Assembly: GCA_936432065.2 (NCBI GenBank)
Contig: OW386285.2
Span: 259,087,317 to 259,151,316, forward strand
Reading direction: 5' to 3'
Origin: Rutpela maculata
Lineage: Eukaryota; Arthropoda; Insecta; Coleoptera; Cerambycidae
Length of the DNA: 64,000 nt
The notes beneath the pieces are model-generated. The model worked only from the letters and a program-made list of their open reading frames with translations. It ran no database searches and was not told the origin of the DNA. Made by a program: the position numbers and the translations under genes. Shown piece after piece: positions 12,241-22,400 of the stretch. Each line of letters opens with the position of its first letter. Position 1 is the stretch's first letter.

Positions 12241-15200
12241 ATTCCGTAAACAACGAATTATATAACACAATGGAAAAAACTTCCAAAAAAGTCGAGAAAT
12301 CGACCAGAAAATGAAAGAAAAATACGAAAATGTTAAAGGAAATTAAGAAGTTACAAAAGAAAATGGAGTTGACTTCGTCAAGCAAGTATCTCATTGAATT
12401 TTTAGGTTTTTTAGCTTCCGCAAAATGGCGAACACGGACTAGTTTAAGAGAACTTGAAAAGTGGTATGATCACATGAAGTACCTAAACTTTTCACATGGA
12501 AATAGTTCTAGTTAGTCGATTTTATTGCAATGGTAAATCATAATAATAATTATACAAAGTGGTCTGATCACGTGAAGTACCAATACTTTGTTCACCAAGG
12601 AATCCAGGGGCGATTTTTAAGGGAGAGATATGAGCAATCACTCCCTAAACTAATATAATATACTGCTGGCATAGTATGAAACAATTATAGAAATCATTAT
12701 CCTTCAGAAATCCATAGATGACAAATGTGTTGCATTTTTCAGGGAAAGCCTGAAGCTGTTCGGCCATTGATAATAATTAGTGTTATCACAAGAAGCACCA
12801 TTTTCCCTTCTTTAAATAACGAGTTCTGCACCACAGATAATCCCTTAATTCAGGTTCTGACTCGGTTTTTAGTCTTGACTGACTCAAGAACCAGTGACTT
12901 ATCAAATGAGGACGTAGTGCTTATCGAACAACATATTATCGAGCAGGTTAATGACAATATAATTTTTGGGTGAAGACCCACTAGGTAATATGCCTTAAGA
13001 ACTCCTCACATTTCAGCTCGTTGGGCAGAAATAATTATTATGCGCATTATTATGTGACTTACATTAAGCAATGTCAATACATATTAGGTTTGTAATGGCA
13101 CCGCACAGTAATCCCAACATTAGAAAGAAACACAAAGAAGGGTGAAGGGGATCGTAGAAACCAGAACGCAGACTCAAGTACCGACACAAGAAGAAGACAT
13201 CAGAAGGAAACCCAAACATCATTATTATTAGAGGGAACAGACAAATATGCTAGTCGACTTAAATCACTTAACGAATGGCAAATACTAACAGATAATTCAA
13301 TTATCCTATATATGATAAAAGGTATAAAAATAAACTTTTACATCCATCCCAAACCAAAATTGTTTGCCGAAAGTGAATCTGGGCAATGATATATCAAATT
13401 TTGAAAAAAGCATCGGTCACCTATTAAATATTGGGGCCATAGAAAGTTGTGTTCACAGAAAGGGGGAATTTCTTTCCTCGTATTCTTTTAAACAAAAACC
13501 AAGGGTGATTACAGGTTTATTCTAAATTTAAAAAACCTAAACAAGTTCGCTAATCCACCTCATTTTAAAATTGAAGATTATCGTAAAGTTTTTAAAGCTA
13601 ATCTCACAGAATTCCCTCCTCACAGCCAGTGACGTGAAAGGGTGTAAAATACTGAGGCAATACTTAGTCAGTTATCCACACTTGGTTTCGCAATCAATAA
13701 GGAAAAGAGAGTATTAACACTAAAAGACATGCACATGACAATTTCTAGGCTTCGAATATAATTCGGTAGATATAACAATATCAGTGCCGAGAGAGAAATG
13801 CGTCAAAATTTTAAAATTACTGAATAATTTTTTGAAATGTTCTAGTTGTAAAATTCGAAACCTGGCTGAAGTAATTAGTACATTAATAGCTATATGCCCA
13901 GGTGTACCCTATAGCTGGTTGTATACAAAAATATTAGAAAGGTAAAAAATGTTAGGTCTTAAAAGGAAGGGAAATTACAAGGGAATAATGATTATCAAAC
14001 AACAGGTTAAGAAAGACCCACTACGGTGGTCAGTCACATACCAAATGCAAACAGTTCTATGAGATCTTTACATCATCAACTTATTACCTATACCAATGTT
14101 TTTACAACAGCTTGGGGTGCTTCCTGCGGAGACAAGATTATTCATGGTTTTTTGGCCTCCGTCATCAGTGATGAACTAAAGTATTTGCCGCTTTATTTAC
14201 GCAAACCTAAAATTGCCGTCTCTAATAATAATAAGAAAGTTGCTAATTTCATATTGAATATATAAAAAAAAGGGAAAAAAAGTGTAACTTATTGTGACTT
14301 GTTTAATACCTAAATAATCATTTCCAAACATGATAAAAGCAAATAAATAAGAAATAATTAGGTAATTGTAAATATAATATGTATTAAAACAGTTTTCGCC
14401 ATGATTTTCATGCGACAAAGTCATTAATGGTAGGCTGAAAGTCAATATCTACCGCCCCTAAATATCTGCCGCTTTACGCATGTGCGTAATTGGCATATAG
14501 GGTAATCTAGCACTGGCCTCCGCAAGAAGCAGCATACCATATGAACTATTTAGAATTTTTGGCTGCTGAAAATGGTCTTAAAGCATTCACAAAAAACATG
14601 TGAAACTGCGATATTCTTTCTGAGGGTAGTCAGCATAACGGCCATTTTTTCACATAAACAAGGAGTAAAAATTGAAAATCTAAATACAAAAGCAAGAAAC
14701 ATCTGGCAATATTGTGAACAAAAAGGAATAAAAAGACTATGCTTCTTACATAAACTTAAAACTCAATATAGAAACAGATACAGAATCAAGGAGTCCCTCT
14801 GTAGATACTTAGTATGAGATCTCTACCTCTCACTTCAATATTATTTGTAAGAAATTTGGCATGCGAGATATATTTGTAATTCACCCAAATACAAAATGTA
14901 AATTATATGTCTCATGGCAACCAGATCCATACTCAATATGTACAGGTTTTACTATTTCTTGGGCCAAGATATTTTTTCTTGTTCTTTTCCTCCATTCTCC
15001 ATGGTTCCCAAAGTTCTCAACAAGATTATTATTGAAGAGAAAGCTAGGGGGGCAGTGGTAATACCTAAATGGGAAAGCCAACCTTCGTTTCCCTTATTTT
15101 AAAACTGGTAGAAAAAGTCAACCCAAATCAGACACCTTTCAGAACATCACAGCCAATGTGGAGGAATATTTCACTGAAGACAGGTCTTTTATCTGACAGT

Positions 15201-16100
15201 CTTGTTTAAAACTGAACTTCCCGGAAGCTGGAATTCATGCAATAATTGCCTCTATATCTGCGGGACTCTTAAATAGTATGAATTCTCCTACACAAGATGG
15301 TGGGAATTTTGTAAAAACAAGCAATAAGTTAACCCATTCGCTTATAATTCAGAACATTTTATACAATTCTTGAACGCATTAAATATAGAGGGTAAGTCTT
15401 ATTAAGCAATTACCAGCTGCAAATCGGCTCATACCTCAGTTTTCCGATCGCCAATAAAAACGAAGAATTAATAGATTCCTCAAAGGAACCTATAATATAA
15501 AACCTCAAAAAGCTAATCTTGTCCCGATATATTTGGAGAAAGCCCACATACAAATTGTTTTCTGAAAATACGAGTCGTAAGTCGGTGACACACTGCTAGC
15601 AATTATTTCAGCTCACCGGTTACAAACCTTTTCAAAATAAAATTTAAACATATAAAAAAGTTCGAGGACAGGTTTGAAATATATGTCCCTGATAGAGTTA
15701 AGACTACTGGAAAAGGAAGATACCAACCGCTAATCATTATACCCTTCAATGAAAGGACAAATTTGTGCCTTGCGAGTTTACTTACTGCCCACATAGAAAA
15801 GACAAAAGATTTCAGAACTAGTGATAATGACACATTAATTTTTACCTATAAGAAGCCTCCATAACCCAGCAGCAGTGCAATCAATAAGCAGCTAGGTCAA
15901 AAAGGTACTTTTTCAAAAGTGGTGTTGATACGTATTCAAGGGTTGGTATATATTCAAGCTGTACTACTAGACACGCTGCAACCTCAGCGCAACCCGCAAA
16001 AGGTCTGGGTGGTCAAGTAAATTCAGCACTTTTTTAGATTTTTTATAATAAGCCTACCAATATGTCGATACAAACTCATTTCCTCAGAGGATTTTAAAAG

Positions 16101-16122
16101 ACTCGGCTACCTCAAGCCGAGT
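16101..16122. repeat. Perfect hairpin between DIRS recombinase and ICR
   Basis: ACTCGGCT and AGCCGAGT form an 8-bp stem with a 6-base loop ACCTCA. It lies between the recombinase remnant and the internal complementary region of DIRS copy B. It could be a 3'-end RNA structure of the element; the role is not known. Confidence 0.5.
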
Positions 16123-16400
16123 AGTTATACGAAGTTTTTTATTTTTACTATCAGTATCATTTTGTTCAGCCTTAAATGATAAGACTGCTTGCAGACTTTC
16201 TCAAGTCTTGTTTCTAGGATAAACTTTTGTATTCTTATTTTCCAAGTAAGTTTACAGTTAAGTAACTGCGATAACAAGTGTTATCAATTCCTGTAAAACG
16301 AAAAACGTGTTTTATATCTACGATAGAAATACATTTATAAAACGTATTTTTTCAAAACAACCCTCCAGCTCTATAGATCGTTTATTTTTTCTCTAAACAT

Positions 16401-16513
16401 CTACAAGTGGTAATAATGAGGACAGGACTGTGAAGTATAATTAACAGATCAAACGACTTACCTGTAAGGAAATTTGATCCTAATTATACGAACAGTCCTG
16501 TCCGAAATTATTA
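16401..16513 (+). repeat. Internal complementary region of DIRS copy B
   Basis: A 113-bp block made of two abutting parts. Bases 16401-16441 are the reverse complement of the left outer end (11631-11671). Bases 16439-16513 are the exact 75-base reverse complement of the right outer end (16759-16833). The two parts share AAT (16439-16441), the complement of the ATT at each element edge. In DIRS elements this region is thought to template completion of the circular DNA intermediate. Confidence 0.88.
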
Positions 16514-16616
16514 CACCCCTCCCAAGTGCCCAAAAATGTATACGTATGTATTACGTATAACGAAACCCCCATTGAGATATAAAAACGATCTACAGATACA
16601 GGATTCTTTAAACTAC

Positions 16617-16833
16617 AGTGAGGATGTGATATGAACACGATAGGTGGTGCGTCGAGTAAGACACAACAGGGCCGGCGCAGGGACAGGATAACTACGGGCG
16701 AAGAAAAATTCTTTAAACGTTGTACGGTATTGGTAGAAGTTAGCACTACTACAAGTGGTAATAATTTCGGACAGGACTGTTCGTATAATTAGGATCAAAT
16801 TTCCTTACAGGTAAGTCGTTTGATCTGTTAATT
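16617..16833 (+). repeat. Right inverted terminal repeat of DIRS copy B
   Basis: Bases 16617-16747 mirror the left repeat without visible mismatch. The outer part, 16759-16833, contains GGACAGGACTGT, shared with the left end, and a nested CTTACAGGTAAG palindrome. It ends at ATT (16831-16833), followed by host-like sequence TGCGCCCTC. Confidence 0.87.
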
Positions 16834-16947
16834 TGCGCCCTCTTATTCATAATGGAAAAAAAAATTGATGAGCGGCGAGAAATCTGAAAAAACATTTGTC
16901 ATTGCTCAGAACACCGATTTCTGAAATTTCTTCAATTTTTTGCATAG

Positions 16948-17059
16948 CAGTGGCGGCTTTTGTGATATTAGAGAAATTTCTACAAGTAAAAATATTAATT
17001 TGGAAGATATGCTGCTTCTTCCAAAGGGAGGCTCTGCCTCTCCTGACGGGCCGCCACTG
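16948..17059. mobile_element. hAT-type MITE, 112 bp, exact TSD TTGCATAG
   Basis: The left end is CAGTGGCGGCTTTT and the right end is CAGTGGCGGCCCGT as reverse complement. An exact 8-bp duplication TTGCATAG is at 16940-16947 and 17060-17067. The interior has AAGGGAGGCTCTGCCTCTCC-like GC-rich sequence and no coding capacity. Confidence 0.85.
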
Positions 17060-17165
17060 TTGCATAGATGTGTTCACCGTTATAGAGTAATCGTTAATAT
17101 TTTTTTTGGAATTCTCCCCCCCGCTCTTCAAAAAAATTTTAGGGCGAAAAATTTTGGGTTCAGTT

Positions 17166-17184
17166 ACCCCCCCCCCCCCCCCCC
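17166..17184. repeat. Poly-C tract
   Basis: An uninterrupted run of about 18 C residues within diverged repeat sequence. The region 16860-17470 also contains three diverged copies of a TGATGAGCGGGGAGAAATC-like word (also near 12050), suggesting an old dispersed repeat. No gene was seen between 17068 and 18075. Confidence 0.7.
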
Positions 17185-18075
17185 AAGCTCAAGGTCCAGA
17201 TCCGCCCTTGGTTGAAATGTTTTGCTTATTTTTGAAAACTACCCCCTATAATAGGGGTAGTTTTGACAAAAAAACGCGAAATGTCGGAAGTAGTATATTG
17301 TCCTTGCCCTAAATATAATTTTATTTAGGGCAAGGCAATAATTTTTTTTTTCAAGAATACCCGCGCCCTATTGAGCGGGAGGGGCAAAACTAAAAAAAAA
17401 AATTAACCAAAAACTGATGAGCAGGGAGAAGAAAATTTAAAAAAAAATTGGGGACAATTCTTTTTTTTTTTAATAAGCAAAGCGCAAAGAGTTCGCGATC
17501 CCCCACATGCTCTAACGTGCGCTCCTTCACGCATTGTCGCCCCTAGGCCCTGGTTAGCCTTATGGATAATCCCCGCTCGTGAACGTTGTTAATAAGATCA
17601 GATATTTTAACCAGTCACCACCTTGAAATAAACTTAAAAAAGTTTCTAAAGTTTAGGATGAAACGCGGTAGATTTGGTTGGTGTAGGTAAGGAAGGAGAG
17701 GTATATCTGGCTGAGCTGTTGTAAGATATAAGAGATCAAATAGAACGCCCAACTAAGTTAGGTTTCTTAAGTTTAGTTAAGTTCACTGGCAGAAAGAAAG
17801 CAACTAATAGATCAGATACAGTGTTGCCAATGGTTGAAGATGAAAATATTCACCTTCCCACTTAAAATTATCCGATTTATTTATTTATTTATCATTTGTT
17901 TGAAATAGTTGTGCATCATATAACTAACATAACCTTACATTTTTTGTTTTTTATTTTATTTTCATTTTTATGTTTGTATCGCATTTTTAGCTTGTGGCCA
18001 TATTGGCTCCAGGAGAATGTTTAAAAATCCACTCAAATAATTTTTCAATATTGTTTATCAATAAAACAGACCGCT

Positions 18076-18459
18076 AATTAGGCAATCCAAACCACGTGAC
18101 TTCCAACATGGCGCTGAGGGCAAACATCCGGCAATCCTTTATTTTCATTCGTTAAATGAGTTTTTTTTCGGTTGCCTTGGCTACGTTTCCGCGAGTTAAT
18201 TAAAATAAACCCCATGTTTGCCCTCAGCGCCATATTGAAAAATAATTTTGACAGGTCGTTGGATTAGGCAATCCAAACCACGTGACTTCCAACATGGCGC
18301 TGAGGGCAAACATCCGGCAATCCTTTATTTTCATTCGTTAAATGAGTTTTTTTTCGGTTGCCTTGGCTACGTTTCCGCGAGTTAATTAAAATAAACCCCA
18401 TGTTTGCCCTCAGCGCCATATTGAAAAATAATTTTGACAGGTCGTTGGATTGCCTAATT
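18076..18459. mobile_element. Tandem (head-to-tail) dimer of a MITE
   Basis: Two nearly identical units, starting at 18081 and 18267, repeat with a 186-bp period and share terminal inverted repeats AATTAGGCAATCCAA at 18076 and its exact complement ending at 18459. Each unit is itself a foldback: CATGGCGCTGAGGGCAAACAT mirrors ATGTTTGCCCTCAGCGCCAT. Each carries an E-box-like CACGTG next to the end. The junction retains a single shared end, GGATTAGGCAATCC. The near identity of the units implies a recent origin. Confidence 0.8.
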
Positions 18460-18502
18460 GCCTAATTATAGGTTGGATTTCTAACCTACAAAAATAGTCT
18501 TA

Positions 18503-18774
18503 TAGGTGAGGTGCACTCTGGAGGTACAACAACTTATTTTTGACACTTTTGACATTGTTTCCATGGAAACGAACGCTATTTTAAGGTTAAGTGTCAGAGT
18601 TCAAAGTGTGTAAAACATTTCTATTTTTAATATTTCTAATTTGAAACTAGTGAACAGTTTATATTGTGGGTTAAATATAATCAATAAATGATAATAATAG
18701 GCCTTCTTTTTGTGTTGTTATCAACTGTGCTAGTAATTTACCTCCAGGGTGTGACGTCACGTGCACCTCACCTA
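18503..18774. mobile_element. 272-bp MITE with 14-bp perfect TIRs
   Basis: The ends TAGGTGAGGTGCAC and GTGCACCTCACCTA are perfect inverted repeats. A second mirrored pair, TCTGGAGGTA and TACCTCCAGG, lies just inside. The flanks show a 5-bp duplication TCTTA at 18498-18502 and 18775-18779. There is no coding sequence. The superfamily is not assignable by eye. Confidence 0.7.
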
Positions 18775-19348
18775 TCTTATTAGAACAAAGTATTTAAAAT
18801 AAGCATATTACAAACAATATAAGTAGAAGTAGAGTATGTCATTTTACTAGTGGATTTTTAGTAAATCTGATAATTTACATCTGATTATAAATTTAAAGTT
18901 AAAACACATAATAAAACAAACTAAACATAAGCATTTAATTTAATCATGGGTGAAAGTATCGCCCAGAATAAATTATGACATCACTATTCAAAGTGGTTAC
19001 AGACACTGGTATAAGTCGTGTGTTCGCAAAAATGTACCTGTTTAATATGCTGTGACCATGCTCCGTTAGTGATTTATGATTGGTACACATTTTAGATTTT
19101 CACCAATCATAACACTGACTTGCTAACGGTCATTTCTTCCCAAAAACTGGCTACCAATCACTTAATTCTAATACCATAAGTCAAATAATCAAATTGTACT
19201 TTCATTTTAAAAACTTAATTATTTTATGACGGTTGGGTGTGGATGTTGATGTTGAACGTATTTTTATTTTATTAGTTTACAAATAAGTATATTCTAATTA
19301 TTGTAAATATTTTGTTGTGTTTGTTAAATAAGTGTATTTTAAAGAAAT

Positions 19349-19407
19349 GTAAGTAAGAAACAATCTAACTCAATATGTTTCTAATGAGGTTAATTTGCCA
19401 TTTACAG
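19349..19407 (+). other. Predicted 59-bp 5'UTR intron of the NuSAP-like gene
   Basis: The donor GTAAGTAAG at 19349 and acceptor TTTGCCATTTACAG ending at 19407 are both strong. The acceptor abuts ATG at 19408. If spliced, the upstream in-frame ATG codons at 19375 and 19384 are removed and translation starts at 19408. This is a sequence inference; a transcript would settle it. The first, non-coding exon would end at 19348. Confidence 0.7.
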
Positions 19408-22400
19408 ATGTCCACCAAAATAAAACGTCACTTACGAAAAACAAACCAGAACTCCGAATCATCCGTAAGCACGCAAGGAAAGTATGTATTACTAAGCAGT
19501 AGTAAACAACACGAAACAAATTTTTCCTCTGTAGTTGATTTTGAGTCGGAAACACTAAGTAGTTCATCTCCAATCAGAGTGGATAAAAAATCAGAAAAAA
19601 AATTACGTAGAAAAAAAATAAGAAGTACCCAGGATTTTAACCAACTCAGTAGTAGTTTGACGGAAGATTCTGACTCTTCAACTAAAATTAAAATAAAACG
19701 AACCAAAAAAACTAAATGTACTTATGATTTACCAAATATTGATAATGTGGTGGAAGATCCAATTTCAGGTAGCTTACCCAATACCACAACGAATACACAG
19801 GTCATATTAAGAAGGAAGAGTAAAAGAATAAATAGTTCATCTCCAATAAAAGTGGATAAAAAACCCGAAAAAAAAGCACTTAGAAAAAAAATAAGAAGTA
19901 CCCAGGATTTTAATCAACTCAGTAGTAGTTTGACGGGAGATTCTGACTCGTCAACTAAAATTGAAATGAAACGAACAAAGAAAACTAAACATTTACCAAA
20001 AATTGATAATGTGGTGGAAGACACTAATTTAGGTAGCTTACCCAATAGTACCCAGGATTTTAACCAACTCAGTAGTAGTTTGACGGGAGATTCTGACTCG
20101 TCAACAAAAATTAAAATGAAACGAATAAAAAAAACTAAAGGGACATATCATTTACCAAAAATTGATAATGTGGTGCAAGACCCTAATTTAGGTAGCTTAC
20201 CCAATACCACAATGAATACAGAGGTCATATTAAGAAGGAACAGTAAAAGAAAAATATCGAAATCTGATAACAGTAATGATGAAGCAAAGTATTATTCCGA
20301 TGACATATATTGTAAAGGAAAGCGACTTAAAAAAGAAGAAGAAAAACCTATACATATTAAATCAAACATTAATCTGGCTAGTAATAAAACACCTTTTGTA
20401 GAAACAAATATATTTGAATCTGAATTACAATTGTGCGGGGATGTGAAAATGAAAGATAAATTAGAACAGAAAGCAAGTGACAAAGAAGTAAGCATGGACG
20501 AGTATCAGACTGAAAATTTCGTATCAGGTGATCGAACATATTCTGAAGGCTCATTTGAAGGAGACAGAACTAAAACAAAGAAAACACTACAAAAGAAAAA
20601 TGATATGAGTAGGAAATCCAGAGATAAATGTACAAAAACCAATATGAATTACTGTAATTTGTCAAGTAAAGAAACTGACGTAAACAATTCTTTATTAAAT
20701 GAAAGTTCAAGGCAGGCTAGGTCTTATCAAGACCAGAGATGTGTCGGTAGTAGATTAAGTGCAAAACGAGCAGATATAAATGACATCCAACAAAGTAAAA
20801 ATGTGGATAATTTTATAGTATTGGTTTCCACAGATAACAAAAAGGAGGGGAATGACTGTAAACAGTCAATTTCTCTAGAAAAAAAGAATAGTAGTATTTT
20901 AAGCAGTTCAACTAGAACATTCAACAGTGCAACTAAAAGTCATGGGGAATTAATGGAAAACATAAAAGAAAAGAGAAATAAGGCTAGTATTAGAAGTAAA
21001 AGTCTGACCAGCAATTTAAATGCATCTCTTGTGAAATCTAAAAAGCAGAAAAAACGAAGTGTTGATACCTTTGAATTTATGGCAAACAAACGATGTGACA
21101 GATCTAGGGAAAATACCAATCCTATATTAGATCTAAATGATGAAATTGACTCCGATGATGTATTTGATAAAACGTCTATAGCAAATGAAAAAAACAGTAA
21201 GAATCAAGAAATTTATCAAGTACAGAAATGTACTAATACTAATCGTAACTTATTAAATAACAGCACAAACATGGAAACTAGGAAATCGTTACGCTTTATC
21301 TCTCCTAAAGAGAAGCCTAATAATCAAAGAAATACCTTTAATCTTGAGAAAAGTACATTTGATTTAACAACGTTAAAGTCAGTGGAAGATTTTAAATTAA
21401 ATGGTCTATCACCTAAATATAGTAATAACAGTAGCTTCTGTCTATCACGAAATAGTACTAATATATGCAATGAGACATTTGAGGTTGATAATTTGCTTGT
21501 ATCAAATCAGCCAGAAGGTCAACATAATGCTACTTTTGAAATAACGCCTACGGAAGTAAATATTTCACACGATAAAAGTTCCTTTGATAAATCACACTAT
21601 AACAATACACAAAATAGAGTTCTTGAAGTCGCTGTGCAAAAAGAGAAGAAAATTTTGAAATCAAAAAGTAAACATATTATGCAATTACCATCTCCTATAT
21701 ATGGTGAATCTCCAACACAATTGAAAAAACAAGTACGCAAAGACATTAATTCTAAAAATATGTTGCCATCAGAAAACAGAAGAATTAAAAGTTTGCAAAT
21801 GGTGAAGAATATATCTTTAAATTGTGGACAATCGGTTATTGATTTGACTACACCTGAGAATTCGCCATTTCCAAAATCAGTACACAAAAATTCAAGTGTT
21901 ATCTGTCTTGACGAGTCATCAAGTGAAAAGACAGAGAAAGATCCTTCTGTAATGGAATTAAATAGGCGGTCAACTTTTACAAAATCGGCTGAAATTGAAG
22001 AAAATGAACCAAAAGTTGTAACACCCTTGAAGTTAAATAGCACAGATATGGATAATACCCAGGAGATAAATCTACTTGACACTTCAAAAGTAAACAAAAG
22101 GAAACGTTGGAACAAGTCTCGAGCTAGCGTGTCATTTTTAGATGTGACAAATATTGAAGATATTTCTGCTCCTTGGAACGAGCAATTGAATGCATGTGAT
22201 CTAAATAGAAACAAAACCATTTTTCAAACCCCACCTGTTAACAGAACTGTATCAATAAATAGAACTCCCCCGTCAAAAACCAGTACTCCTTTTTTGAGTT
22301 CAAAAAATGTTTTATTAAGACAAGCTGTTTTAAAGGATCAGCAAAATGTGATTCTCAATAAATCCAAAAATTTGGGTAAAGTTGTTGAAAAACCTGTTGC

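Larger units (their letters stand above)
11631..16833 (+). mobile_element. DIRS-like tyrosine-recombinase retrotransposon, copy B with complete termini
   Basis: A 5.2-kb element, including a 414-bp hAT MITE. The left inverted terminal repeat is at 11631-11803, the right one at 16617-16833 and the internal complementary region at 16401-16513. Between them are broken coding pieces in DIRS order: a possible gag remnant near 12725-12975, RT near 13320-13620 (FILNLKNLNKF, HFKIEDYRKVFKANL), RNase H near 14545-14820 (YLEFLAAENGLKAFTKNM; ARNIWQYCEQKGI) and a tyrosine recombinase near 15590-16020 (APHRLQTFSK-like, VPDRVKTTGKGRYQPLI, TRHAATSA). Stops and frameshifts abound. An ATT at each edge (11631-11633 and 16831-16833) matches the overlap in the internal region, and there is no target duplication, as expected for recombinase-mediated integration of a circle. 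Confidence 0.85.

Noticed and set aside
21597..22220. 207-aa minus-strand open frame inside the NuSAP-like gene
   Set aside because: It is the antisense shadow of a long Ser/Lys-rich coding exon; Phe/Leu/Ser-rich with no domain.
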